A DNA stretch of 64,000 bases from Methylocystis rosea (GTDB lineage Bacteria; Pseudomonadota; Alphaproteobacteria; Rhizobiales; Beijerinckiaceae): positions 1,835,501 to 1,899,500 of the forward strand of contig NZ_CP034086.1 of assembly GCF_003855495.1 (NCBI RefSeq), written 5' to 3'. The notes below the pieces were generated by a model. It was not told the DNA's origin, made no database searches, and worked only from the letters and a program-made list of their open reading frames with translations. Of this stretch, positions 34,552 through 44,012 are shown piece after piece (within the stretch, counting starts at the first letter, position 1; each line of letters starts with the position of its first letter). The translations under genes were made by a program, and so were the position numbers.

Positions 34552-35463
34552 ATGCGCCGTCTCCCTCAGCCGCGCCGAACCGGTCTTCTCGCCTCCATTC
34601 GTGCGGCGCTCGCCGCGCTGTTCCTAACGTCCTGCTTCACGGCTGCGGCGGCTGACGGCGCGCCGCCCGCGCCGGCGCCCCCCGCGTCGGCGCCGCCGGC
34701 CACGAATGCGCCATCATTTTGGGACCCCAACCGCACGCCGGAAAAGCCCGACGTCTCGGGACTGCGCCAGATCCGCTTCCTGACCGAGGACGACTATCCG
34801 CCGTTCAATTTTCTGCTCTCGGATGGGCAGGTCGCCGGCTTCAACGTCGATCTGGCCAAGGCGATCTGCGTCGAACTCGACACCACCTGCACGATCCAGC
34901 GGCGGCGGTGGGATCTGCTCATTCCGTCGCTCAACGACAATAGCGGCGACGCCATCATCGCTTCGCTCGCGATCAACGATGAAACTCGAAAACAGGCCGA
35001 TTTTTCTGGACCTTACATGCTGACGCCCGGCCGGTTCGCCATGCAGGCCGACACCACCCTGACGTCGGCGTCTCCCGCCGCCCTCGCCGATCGCCCGATC
35101 GCGGTGGTCGCGGGCTCGCGACACGAGGCGTTTCTGCAAGCCTTCTATCCGCGCTCGACCTTGGTGACGTTCGAAACGCCTGCCCTCGCCCGCAACGCGC
35201 TAAAGAACGGCCGCGTTCAGGCGGTTTTCGGCGACGCCATCGCCCTTTCCTACTGGCTGAACGGCGCCGAGGCGGCGGGCTGCTGCGTCTTTCGGGATGG
35301 CCCCTTCACCGATCCGAAATATTTCGGCGAGGGCGTCGGCATCGCCGTGAAAAAAGGCAACGCGCCGCTGCGCCGGGCGCTCGATTATGCGCTCTCCCGC
35401 CTCGCCCAGCGCGGCGTTTTCGCCGAGCTTTATTTGAAATATTTCCCGGTGGGGCCGTTCTGA
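34552..35463 (+). CDS. Periplasmic solute-binding protein, family 3
   Basis: 303 residues. Arg-rich signal sequence with a hydrophobic core (LAALFLTSCFTAAAADG), a Pro/Ala linker, then a type-2 binding fold (IRFLTEDDYPPFNFLLSDGQ, GFNVDLAKAICVEL, and a C-terminal YFGEGVGIAVKKGN). The family usually binds amino acids or opines for ABC import. No permease or ATPase is adjacent; it may work with a distant transporter or as a sensory partner. Its stop lies inside the 3' end of the convergent Hpt gene. Confidence 0.85.
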   Translation: MRRLPQPRRTGLLASIRAALAALFLTSCFTAAAADGAPPAPAPPASAPPATNAPSFWDPNRTPEKPDVSGLRQIRFLTEDDYPPFNFLLSDGQVAGFNVDLAKAICVELDTTCTIQRRRWDLLIPSLNDNSGDAIIASLAINDETRKQADFSGPYMLTPGRFAMQADTTLTSASPAALADRPIAVVAGSRHEAFLQAFYPRSTLVTFETPALARNALKNGRVQAVFGDAIALSYWLNGAEAAGCCVFRDGPFTDPKYFGEGVGIAVKKGNAPLRRALDYALSRLAQRGVFAELYLKYFPVGPF

Positions 35464-35879
35464 GCCGCGCCGCCCAGCAATAGAGCGATGGCGCTACGCG
35501 CGCGTCCAATGGCGGCGCCGAGGATCTCGGACTTCTCGGCGGCGCTCGCATCCTCGCCGCGCAACGCCTGTTCGTAGGCCTCCGCCGCGCGCCCCACCTC
35601 AGTTGCGCCGACTGCCCGCGCTGAGCCCTTGATGGTATGCGCAAGCGCGATGCGCCAGTCGGCGTCGCCCTGCCCGCCCGGCGCGCGCAAGCGTTTCGCA
35701 AACTGCGCCGCCTGTGCGTCGAAAAGTCCCAGCAGCTCGCGTTCGAGATCATGATCGCCAAAGGTCTGCCGGGAGAGATGGACCAGGTCGATCGGCGACT
35801 CTCCGTCGGCCACGGAAAACGGCTGCGGCTGAGCTTGGCAATTTAGAAACGTGGAGTCCGCCAGTTTCGCCATCCCCAT
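35430..35879 (-). CDS. Histidine phosphotransfer (Hpt) domain protein
   Basis: 149 residues forming a single Hpt four-helix bundle with the phospho-accepting His81 in IALAHTIKGSARAVGA. It would relay phosphate between a hybrid kinase and a response regulator; none is adjacent. It lies just before, and divergent from, the giant GPR-like gene. The last 34 bases overlap the end of the convergent solute-binding protein gene. Confidence 0.85.
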   Translation of the reverse strand: MGMAKLADSTFLNCQAQPQPFSVADGESPIDLVHLSRQTFGDHDLERELLGLFDAQAAQFAKRLRAPGGQGDADWRIALAHTIKGSARAVGATEVGRAAEAYEQALRGEDASAAEKSEILGAAIGRARSAIALLLGGAAQNGPTGKYFK

Positions 35880-36141
35880 TCCTGTTCCCCTTGATATCTA
35901 TCGCAAAGCGGTTCGTTTTGCAGCCCGCCGGAAAAGGACTGTCAAATCTCGCCCAGCGTCGAGACTGCCGCGTCGATCCTGAAGGGCGCGTTAACGAAGT
36001 TTCCCGATACGGCCCGCGCGCATGTTTCAATTGCCCGGATTGGGCTGTAAAGTTTGGTTAATCTTTATTCAATGGCGGTCGCTGAGCGGTGGGCCGTGAA
36101 ATCGGCCGGGCGAAACGCGTCTGCGCCGCTGGAGAGGGCGA

Positions 36142-39100
36142 ATGGCGACATCGGGAAAGATCCAGGACGCGGCGTCCGCCGCTCTGTCGGCGATCGAGGA
36201 GGCGCTGGATATCGGCGCGCCGCCGGACGCCGCAGGCGCTGCGGATGAGGCGAACAACCGGTCCGGCCCGGCCCAGAGCCCGAGAGGAGAAGCGCACGCC
36301 GGGGACCAGAGAAGGCCGGCCTCGGCTTACGGCGAGCAGCAAGGCCGCGTCCAACCGCAGCCCGGAGCGATGGCGCCCGCCCTTGCGCCCGCGAACGACG
36401 ACCGCCGCACGGTCGGCGAGTTGCGGCAGGCGCTGCAGATCAAGCCCAACCGCTCGATCATGGCGGTCACCTTCGCCTCCATGGGGCTGTGGGCGGCCTG
36501 CTGGGCCCTGTATGTTTATTTCCATCAAGGCGAAATCCTCGACGCCGACGGGTTGACGCTCGCGCCGAAGCCGGTTTTGACGCTCGCCGCGCTGATCGCG
36601 CCTCTCGTCTTTCTCTTCCTCACGGGATTGATGGCGCGCCGCGCGCATGAGATGCGGCTCATCGCCAACTCCATGACCGAAGTGGCCATTCGGCTGATCG
36701 AGCCGGAAACGGTCGCCACCGAGCAAGTCGTCTCGCTCTCTCAGGCGATCCGGCGCGAAGCCGCCTCCATGGGAGACGGCATCGAACGCGCGCTGGCAAG
36801 GGCCGGCGAACTTGAAGTGATCGTGCGCACCGAGGTGACCAACCTCGAACGCTCCTACACCGAGAATGAACGGCGCATTCGGCTTCTCATCGACGAGCTG
36901 ACGCGCGAACGCGAAGCGATTGTCGTCAACGCCGACAACGCCCGTACGGCGCTCTTTGGCGCGCGCGAGACGCTGTCTCAGGAACTCGCCACGACCTCGG
37001 TCCATCTCGCCGAAGCGGTGAGCCAGGCCGGAGCGCGCGTCACCTCCTCGCTCGGCTCCAAGGGCGAGGAGATCCGGCTCGCGCTGGACGAAGCGGGCGA
37101 CGCCTTTGAATCGACTTTGGCCAGTCACGGCGAAAGAGTGCTGATCGCCCTCACCCAGACCGGCGAAGAAGTCGCGCAGAAAGTGACCGGCGCGAGCGAG
37201 GACGTCAGCCGCCGTTTCGCCGACGGAGTCGAGGAAGTTGGCCGCAAGCTGGAAGCCGCGAGCGAAGCGATCGCCGGCGATTTCGGCGCGCGCGGCCAAG
37301 ATGTGCTCGAACGATTCGAAGAGCTCGGCGCAAGTTTTTCCGAAGCGATCGGCGGCCAGGGGGAGCGGATCGTCGCGCAGCTCACGGAGACCGGCGGGGC
37401 GCTTCGCGAAACAATCGAGACGCAGGGCGGAGCCTTTGAGCGCTCGCTCGCCGAGACCCAGGAACGGCTCACGACGCGCGTCGCCGAACATGTCGAAAAC
37501 GCCAAAGCGACACTCGAAACGGCGGAAACCCGAATCGTCGGCCTGCTCGAAGACACGCATCAGAAGGCGCAGAATGAATTCGAGCTGCGCGGACAAGCGC
37601 TTCATGAATCAATCTCGCGCAGCCTGAACCAGAGTTCAACGGCGCTTGTCGAACAGGTCGACGCCGTGCAGGCGCGTTTTGTCGCCGCCGCCAGCGATGC
37701 GGTGTCGGCGATCGGGGAGCATGGCGACCGAGTCAATGAAACGCTCGCCGACAACTTCCAGGCCTTCGAACAGACCGTGCTCGGCCGCGGCGGCGAAGTG
37801 GCGGAACGGATCGCCGAACGAGGGCTGCAGATCGAGACCACTCTCGCCGAGCGGCTTGCCGCCTTCGAAGACGCCGTGGTGCGCAACAGCGCGGAAGCGG
37901 CCATGCGCGTCGCTGAACATGGCGACCGTGTCAGCTCCGTCATTTCGGACGGTCTCGCCGCCTTCGAAGACACGTTCGCGCGCCACGGCGAGGACGTCGT
38001 CTCGCGCGTCGCCGAACACAGCGAGAAGGCCGCGACGACCGTCGCGACGCAGCTCGCCGCCTTCGAAACGGTGGTTGCGCTGCGCAGTGAGGAACTTGCG
38101 CAGAGCGTCGGCGAACACAGCGCGCGCGCAACGTCGGCGCTCTCCACGCAGCTCGCCGCATTCGAAGAGTCGGTCAATAGCCGCAGCGGCGAAATCGCCG
38201 AACGAGTCAGCGAACAGAGCGAGCGCGCGACGGCGACACTGTCGGCTCAGCTCGCCGCATTCGAGGAAGCAGTCACGCAGCACAGCGACCACGTCGCGAC
38301 GCGCGTAACCGAACATGGCGGACGCGCAACGTCCACACTTGCAACCCAGCTCGCCGCCTTTGAGGACACGGTTGCGCGCCACAGCGAGGAAATCGCGCAG
38401 CGCGTCAGCGAACATGGCGAACGGGCGACGTCGACGCTCGCGGCTGAGCTGGCCTCGTTTGAAGACGCCGTCACGCGCCACGGAGAACAGATCGCGCAGC
38501 GTGTGGGCGAGCAAGGCGAACGCGCAACATCGACGCTCTCGGCGCAACTCACCGCCTTTGAGGACTCCATCAGCCGCCATGGCGATGAAATTGCCGAGCG
38601 CGTCGGCGAGCGTGGAGAACGCGCCGCATCGACCCTCTCGGCGCAGCTCGCCGCTTTCGGAGAAGCCGTCGAGCGTCACAGCGCAGAAATCACCCAGCGC
38701 GTCAGCGAACATGGCGAACGCGCCACGGTGGCCTTTTCGCAGGGCCTATCGACGTTCGAAGACGTCGTTGCGCGCCAGGGCGAAGATTTGGCGGCCCGGG
38801 TCGCGGCCCGCACCGAGCGCGCCGCCGCAGAACTTGGCGACAAACTCGTCGCCTTCGAAGACAGCCTCGCCCGCAACAGCGGACAGGTCAGCGACGCTGT
38901 CGCTCAGAGTCTTGAAGCGATCGAAAACGTGCTCGTGCGCCAGGGCGACGAGATCGCGCAGCGCCTGGCGGAGCACGCCGGTAGCGCCGAAGTCGACCTC
39001 GCCGAAAAGCTCGGCTCCTTCGAAGACGCCGTTAAGCGTCACAGTGAAAGCGTGGCGTCCGTCGTCGGCGAACATGCGATGCGCGTCGACCAATTGCTCG

Positions 39101-42096
39101 ACGAGCGGCTCAACGCGCTCGAGACGGCGGGAATGCTCGTCGCCAAAACCATGGAGACGACGCGCGAACTAGCGCTGCAGGAATTCGAGACCCACGGCGC
39201 GGCGTTGCGCGACAAGCTTCGCCAAAGCGTCGCGGACGCCTCCTCGGCTCTCGCCGAAAACGCCGCCACGATGCATGAGCGTTTCGCCAATACGGCGAGC
39301 GACGCCGTTCTGGCGATCGCCACGCAGGGCGAGCGGCTGCATGAATTGGTGAACGATCGATTCGGCGCCTTCGAGAACGGCGTCCTATCAGAAAGCAAAG
39401 ACGTCGTGGCCTCGCTGGCCGATCATGGCGAGCGCATCGCAGTCACGCTCGGCGAACAGCTCACCCAATTCGAGAATGCGCTGCTTCGCGACGGCGGCGA
39501 ACTCGCCGACCGGGTCGGCGCGCAGGCCGAACGCCTCAGCGCCGAACTCACGCAGCGTTTCGCTGTCGTCGAGGACGTGATCGGCGGCAAGGGAACGCAG
39601 CTTGTCGACAATCTGACGACGCGGACGATGGACGCGGCCGCGCGACTCGACGCGCAGGCGCAAGAGATCACGCATCGGATCGACGACCAGCTGCAGTCGC
39701 TCGACGAGACCATCCGCCTGCAGGGCGGCGCGCTTGTCGAAAGGCTCTCGGCGCAAGTCGACCATTACAACGCCCGGATCGGCGACAATTCTCGCCATTT
39801 CGCTGATGAGATCGACGCGAGACTGGCCGAAATCGATGGCGCGATCGAGAGCAAAGGCGGCCATCTGGTCGAAAAGCTCGGCGCGCGCGCGATCGACATC
39901 GCATCGACGATGTCGAACAAGATCGAAGCCTTCGAGAACGTCGCCAACGCCAGAACGATGGAGGCGGCGGACCGCATCGACGAACTGGTCGGGCGCGTTG
40001 ACGCGGGCCTGGGCGTTGGCGGCCAGATGCTGCAGGAAGCGCTCTCCAAACACGCGGCTGAAGTCGCGCGGGTGATGGAAGACGGCGGGCGCCAAGTCAT
40101 GCAAACGCTCGACGCGAAGATCAAAGACGTCGACTGGGTGCTGCTGTCGCGCTCGAGCGAACTTGCCCATACGATCGCCTCCAGAACAGAGGAAATCAAC
40201 GAAGCGCTGGGCGGACACGCGAAGGAGCTGGAAACGACCCTCGACGGGCGCATCGCGCTGCTCGAGAACAATGTGATCAGCCGGCTCGGCGCCGTCTCTT
40301 CGGAAATCGACGAAGGAGGCCGACTGGTCGTGGACACGATCGGCGCCCGTCTGCAGGACATCAAAGACGTTCTGGCCGTCGCGCGGCGCGAATTCGATAC
40401 GACGCTTCATGCGCGCACCGGCGATCTCGGCCAGTCGCTCGCCGAACGCGTCGCGGAGATCAGCGGCGCGCTGGATGAGCGCCTCACGCAAATGCAGACC
40501 GTGCTCGACGCGCGTGGCGGAGCCGTCGCCCAGGAATTGACGACGATCGGCGATCTCGTGGCGACCGCCGTTGAAAATAGCAGCGCCGCCCTTGTCTCGC
40601 GCCTCGGCGACAAGCGCGACGAGCTGACGAACGCGCTGGACGCCTCCCGCGAGGCGCTGGCGCTGACGCTGGAGACCAGCGCGCAGACCTCGATTGCGGC
40701 GCTGCTGGAGACAAACGAAAAGATCCGCGCCGAGCTGCCCACCCTGCTCGACACGCTCGGCGAGACAAATGCCTCGCTCCATGCGGTCATCGACAAGACC
40801 GGCGGGAATCTGGTCACGCTCGAACATGAACTCGGCAGACGCCTCGCCGAGTTCCATGGCGCGCTCAACGAGGCTTCGACGCAAGTTGAACATATCAGCG
40901 CAGTGGCCGGCGGAACGATGCAAGACGCCAACGCCATCGTCGCGGCGCTGGACGAACGACAGCACACGCTGGCGCAGAGCGCGGAAAAACTGGCCCAAAG
41001 CCAGGAGGCGCTCGACGCCGTGATGGCCGCCCGCCGCCGTTCGCTCGAAGACTTGGTGCGGCTCATCGAAGGCCGCGGCGCCGAGATGGAAAGCGCCATG
41101 ACAAGATTCAGCGAGCTGATGGATCATTCGTTCCGCTCCATCGAAGCGCGGTCGCGCGACCTTGGAGGAGAGCTGAGCGAAACCTCCCGGCAAACCGCCG
41201 ATTTGATCGACACGCGCTTTGCGGCGGTGCGGGCCGCTGCGGAAGGCGAACGCGAGCAGACGTCGGAGGCGCTGCGCGCCGCCTTCTCGGAAGCCAATGA
41301 AGAGATCACCCGTCTCTTCGGCGACGCGCGCTCGAAATTCGACGCCGCGACAGACGAGCTTCGCGGTCTCGCGCGCAACATTCATCGCGAGATCGAGGAG
41401 ACCCGCGAAGAGGTGCGCCGCGGCGCGACTGAAATTCCGCGCGAAACCGCCGAGCAGGCGGCGGCGCTGCGGCGGGTCGTCGGCGATCAGGTGAAGGCGC
41501 TGAACGAGCTCACCGACATCGTGGCGCGTTCGGGCCGCGTCTATGACATCGCCGAACAAAGCGCGCCTCCGCTCCGTCAGCCAGTTGTGGATCAGGCGAA
41601 GCGCGCCGAGCACGCAGCGCCGCGCGTCGCGCAGAATCGCGCAGCGGAGCCGACACGCGAGCCGCAAGGCGGCTGGCTGAGCAACCTGCTTGCGCGCGCC
41701 TCCTTCGACGACGCCGCGCCGCAACCGCCGCGCCAGGCGCGGTCCTTGGCGACGGCGGGCGCCCTCGACAGCCTGACGCTCGACATTGCGCGCATGGTCG
41801 ACAACGCCGCCGTGGCGGAGCTATGGCGCCGCTATCAGCGCGGCGAGAAGGGCGGACTTTTCGGTCGCCGTCTCTACACCGCGCAAGGCCATCAGACCTT
41901 CGAGGAAATTCGTCGCCGCTATCGCGTCGATCAGGCGTTTCGCGCGACCGCCGATCGCTACATCCAGCACTTCGAGGATCTGCTCATCGAGACAAGCCGC
42001 GGCGACCACGACGGCTCGAAAGCGCTCGACCTGCTGACGGGCGACGCCGGCAAGGTCTACACCATGCTCAGCCACGCCTCCGGACGCTTCGAATAG
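36142..42096 (+). CDS. Giant coiled-coil membrane protein, GPR/RgsE-like polar growth factor
   Basis: 1984 residues, the longest gene here. An acidic Pro/Ala-rich N-terminus (1-100), two membrane helices (about 105-127 and 144-165), then some 1650 residues of charged helix resembling apolipoprotein repeats. These include ten units of exactly 33 residues with the theme LAAFEDxVxRHxEEIAxRVxEHGERATSTL. A compact C-terminal domain (about 1870-1984) contains AELWRRYQRGEKGGLFGRRLY and DKYIQHFEDLL-like segments. Size, topology and repeat type match GPR of Agrobacterium and RgsE of Sinorhizobium, which ring the growing pole and are needed for unipolar growth. GGAGAGGG precedes the ATG. Homology is judged by architecture, so a different long helical scaffold is possible. 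Confidence 0.85.
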   Translation: MATSGKIQDAASAALSAIEEALDIGAPPDAAGAADEANNRSGPAQSPRGEAHAGDQRRPASAYGEQQGRVQPQPGAMAPALAPANDDRRTVGELRQALQIKPNRSIMAVTFASMGLWAACWALYVYFHQGEILDADGLTLAPKPVLTLAALIAPLVFLFLTGLMARRAHEMRLIANSMTEVAIRLIEPETVATEQVVSLSQAIRREAASMGDGIERALARAGELEVIVRTEVTNLERSYTENERRIRLLIDELTREREAIVVNADNARTALFGARETLSQELATTSVHLAEAVSQAGARVTSSLGSKGEEIRLALDEAGDAFESTLASHGERVLIALTQTGEEVAQKVTGASEDVSRRFADGVEEVGRKLEAASEAIAGDFGARGQDVLERFEELGASFSEAIGGQGERIVAQLTETGGALRETIETQGGAFERSLAETQERLTTRVAEHVENAKATLETAETRIVGLLEDTHQKAQNEFELRGQALHESISRSLNQSSTALVEQVDAVQARFVAAASDAVSAIGEHGDRVNETLADNFQAFEQTVLGRGGEVAERIAERGLQIETTLAERLAAFEDAVVRNSAEAAMRVAEHGDRVSSVISDGLAAFEDTFARHGEDVVSRVAEHSEKAATTVATQLAAFETVVALRSEELAQSVGEHSARATSALSTQLAAFEESVNSRSGEIAERVSEQSERATATLSAQLAAFEEAVTQHSDHVATRVTEHGGRATSTLATQLAAFEDTVARHSEEIAQRVSEHGERATSTLAAELASFEDAVTRHGEQIAQRVGEQGERATSTLSAQLTAFEDSISRHGDEIAERVGERGERAASTLSAQLAAFGEAVERHSAEITQRVSEHGERATVAFSQGLSTFEDVVARQGEDLAARVAARTERAAAELGDKLVAFEDSLARNSGQVSDAVAQSLEAIENVLVRQGDEIAQRLAEHAGSAEVDLAEKLGSFEDAVKRHSESVASVVGEHAMRVDQLLDERLNALETAGMLVAKTMETTRELALQEFETHGAALRDKLRQSVADASSALAENAATMHERFANTASDAVLAIATQGERLHELVNDRFGAFENGVLSESKDVVASLADHGERIAVTLGEQLTQFENALLRDGGELADRVGAQAERLSAELTQRFAVVEDVIGGKGTQLVDNLTTRTMDAAARLDAQAQEITHRIDDQLQSLDETIRLQGGALVERLSAQVDHYNARIGDNSRHFADEIDARLAEIDGAIESKGGHLVEKLGARAIDIASTMSNKIEAFENVANARTMEAADRIDELVGRVDAGLGVGGQMLQEALSKHAAEVARVMEDGGRQVMQTLDAKIKDVDWVLLSRSSELAHTIASRTEEINEALGGHAKELETTLDGRIALLENNVISRLGAVSSEIDEGGRLVVDTIGARLQDIKDVLAVARREFDTTLHARTGDLGQSLAERVAEISGALDERLTQMQTVLDARGGAVAQELTTIGDLVATAVENSSAALVSRLGDKRDELTNALDASREALALTLETSAQTSIAALLETNEKIRAELPTLLDTLGETNASLHAVIDKTGGNLVTLEHELGRRLAEFHGALNEASTQVEHISAVAGGTMQDANAIVAALDERQHTLAQSAEKLAQSQEALDAVMAARRRSLEDLVRLIEGRGAEMESAMTRFSELMDHSFRSIEARSRDLGGELSETSRQTADLIDTRFAAVRAAAEGEREQTSEALRAAFSEANEEITRLFGDARSKFDAATDELRGLARNIHREIEETREEVRRGATEIPRETAEQAAALRRVVGDQVKALNELTDIVARSGRVYDIAEQSAPPLRQPVVDQAKRAEHAAPRVAQNRAAEPTREPQGGWLSNLLARASFDDAAPQPPRQARSLATAGALDSLTLDIARMVDNAAVAELWRRYQRGEKGGLFGRRLYTAQGHQTFEEIRRRYRVDQAFRATADRYIQHFEDLLIETSRGDHDGSKALDLLTGDAGKVYTMLSHASGRFE
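37855..38844 (+). repeat. Ten tandem 99-bp coding repeats in the GPR-like gene
   Basis: Units begin at 37855 and then every 99 bases (37954, 38053, 38152, 38251, 38350, 38449, 38548, 38647, 38746), each encoding 33 residues that start Leu-x-x-Phe (mostly LAAFE). The next unit at 38845 is degenerate after its first third. The strict period with few or no indels indicates recent duplication or selection for a helical register of three 11-residue turns. Confidence 0.9.
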
Positions 42097-42104
42097 CTCG
42101 AACC

Positions 42105-43658
42105 CTATTCGATCGATTCCGGCGGCTCGGCGCCGATGCGCGCTTCAAAAGCGACTTCGGCGCGCAGATTGTCGAGGTCGCGACCGATCGTCGCGACGGC
42201 CAGCAGCCGGTCGCCTTTGAAGTAGGAAACGGCGCAGTCGGCGGCGGCCGGATCGCCCGACATCTCCAGCCGGTCCCACGACGCGGCGTTTCCGATATAG
42301 GAAATCGCCTCGTCGTAATGCTGGCTCCAAAAGAAGGGCGCGGCGTCGAACTTTTCCTTGCGACCAAGAATGTTGCGCGCGGCTGTTTGGCCCTGACGCT
42401 CAGCGACCACCCAATGTTCGACGCGTATCCGCTCCCCCGTGATCTTGTCGGGCCAGCTGGCGATGTCGCCGGCGGCGTAAATATCGGGCGCGCTTGTTTG
42501 CAGATATTCGTCGACGAGCACGCCGCGGTCCACCGCGAGCCCGGCGGATTGGGCGAGCGAAAGATCCGGCTTCACGCCGACGCCGATGACCACGAGATCG
42601 GCGTCCAAGGTTGCGCCGCTTTTCAATGTGAGCGTGCGTTCGCCGATTTCCGTCGCCGTGTCCCCGAGGTGGAAGATGACGCCGTGGCTCTCGTGGAGGG
42701 TTCTCACATGCGCGCCGATTTCGGGTCCGAGAATGCGCGCCATCGGTATCTCCTCGGGCGCAATGACGCGCACGTCGAGACCGCGGGCGCGCAGCGACGC
42801 CGCCACCTCAAGGCCGATGAAGCTCGCGCCGATCACGGCCACGCGGCGGACCCCGGCGCAGGCCGCGATGAGACGGTCGGCGTCGGCGAGCGAGCGCAGA
42901 TAATGGACGTGGCTCCGTTCGGCTCCCGGCGTCGGCAGCTTTACGGGAAAAGCGCCCGTCGAGAGAAGCAACGCGTCGTAAGACAGCGCCGCCCCGTCAG
43001 CGAGCGTCAGCCGCTTGCCCGCCGGATCGAGCGACTCGACGCGCTGCCCGAGACGTAGCTGCACGCCATTGTCTCGATACCAGGCTGGGTCGCGCAACGG
43101 CAGCCAGTCCGCCTGCGCTGTTCCGGCCAAATAGTCCTTCGAGAGATTGGGCCGATCGTAGGGTTCGGCCAAATCGGCGCTGATCAGCTCCAGAATGCCG
43201 TCATAACCCTCCGCCCTGAGCATCTGCGCAGCGGCGAAGCCCGCGGCGCCGCCGCCGACGATGACGACTCCGCGCGGCTCGGCGGCGCCCTTACGCTCAG
43301 GGCGCGCCGGGTCCGGCAGCCTTTCGCGCGCAAACACCCTTCCATCGACCTGCTCGACCCGCCAGCGCGGCAGCGGATCAAAGGCTGGCGCGCGCAACGC
43401 GCGGCCGCTGCGCAGGCTGAAACAGGCATGGTGCCAGGGACACCGGATCGAGCCGCCGACCACGAGGCCCTCGGCCAAGGGCCCGTGATAATGCGTGCAA
43501 TGAGCGCCGATTACGAAGAACGCATTCCCCTGTCGCGCCATCACGGCGTCCTCGCCGGCCACATGACCAAGCAACGGGCAGCCTTCGGAAATCTCGGCCG
43601 GAGCGACTCCCTGCGTGAAGTCGGGGCCCTCGGGTTGACTGCGCCCCTCTTCCGTCAT
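42105..43658 (-). CDS. Rieske-domain FAD-dependent pyridine nucleotide-disulfide oxidoreductase (AIF-like)
   Basis: 517 residues. An N-terminal Rieske [2Fe-2S] domain (about 15-110) has ligands C54-x-H56 and C73-xx-H76 (CTHYHGPL, CPWHHACF). The reductase part has FAD-binding VIVGGGAAGFAAAQMLR, NAD-binding VAVIGASFIGLEVAASLR and the C-terminal YAAGDIASWPD. The fusion resembles AIFL/ferredoxin reductase proteins that pass electrons from NAD(P)H to ferredoxin-type partners. No oxygenase gene is next to it, so its partner is unknown. It converges with the giant gene, eight bases apart. Confidence 0.9.
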   Translation of the reverse strand: MTEEGRSQPEGPDFTQGVAPAEISEGCPLLGHVAGEDAVMARQGNAFFVIGAHCTHYHGPLAEGLVVGGSIRCPWHHACFSLRSGRALRAPAFDPLPRWRVEQVDGRVFARERLPDPARPERKGAAEPRGVVIVGGGAAGFAAAQMLRAEGYDGILELISADLAEPYDRPNLSKDYLAGTAQADWLPLRDPAWYRDNGVQLRLGQRVESLDPAGKRLTLADGAALSYDALLLSTGAFPVKLPTPGAERSHVHYLRSLADADRLIAACAGVRRVAVIGASFIGLEVAASLRARGLDVRVIAPEEIPMARILGPEIGAHVRTLHESHGVIFHLGDTATEIGERTLTLKSGATLDADLVVIGVGVKPDLSLAQSAGLAVDRGVLVDEYLQTSAPDIYAAGDIASWPDKITGERIRVEHWVVAERQGQTAARNILGRKEKFDAAPFFWSQHYDEAISYIGNAASWDRLEMSGDPAAADCAVSYFKGDRLLAVATIGRDLDNLRAEVAFEARIGAEPPESIE

Positions 43659-44012
43659 GTCGCTCGCTCCTGTTCCGCGCCGTCGCGCCCTGCGCGCCAG
43701 CCTATTGCCACGCTTACTAAAGAGGGCGGCGCCTGAAGAGAGGCAAGCCTCGATCTGGACGGAAGCGATCGTGATTCGTCAAGAAACGAACATTTGTCAC
43801 CTTTTTAACGACGAGAGGCGCTTGCGAAACCAGCATCGACCGCCTTGGAACCATCGAAAATTGTGACATTGCCGCCACACTAATTAGAACAATTATTCGT
43901 CAGGGCGTTTTTTGCTTAACAATTAAGCAGGTGCGCGGACGTTGGGCTTGAACGGAACTCGGCGCACGAGTGATATCAATCAGATCTCGCCTCCCAGACG
44001 GAGTTCCCAGCT
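43659..44012 (+). promoter_or_regulatory. AT-rich region upstream of the porin gene
   Basis: 354 bases with no supported gene. From about 43770 to 43935 it is clearly more AT-rich than its surroundings (TTTTTAACGA, CTAATTAGAACAATTATTCG), as expected for a strong promoter and UP-like element before an abundant outer-membrane protein. It contains the perfect dyad at 43913-43929. Confidence 0.5.
43913..43929. promoter_or_regulatory. Perfect dyad TGCTTAA-CAA-TTAAGCA
   Basis: Seven-base arms around a three-base centre, 84 bases before the porin ATG, in the AT-rich control region. This is the form of an operator for a dimeric regulator. There is no T run on the gene strand after it, which argues against a terminator. 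Confidence 0.4.

Noticed and set aside
34552..35463. XoxJ-type binding protein of PQQ dehydrogenases
   Set aside because: The sequence follows the general amino-acid-binding family pattern, and no xoxF or cytochrome gene is near it.
37855..38844. CRISPR-like regular repeats
   Set aside because: Units are contiguous with a 99-base period, diverged, in frame and part of one protein; there are no constant repeats with unique spacers and no cas genes.
39388..41724. 778-residue minus-strand open frame inside the giant gene
   Set aside because: It is the mirror of a strongly biased coiled-coil coding sequence. The plus-strand protein has membrane helices, repeats and a conserved end; the antisense product is unlike any family.
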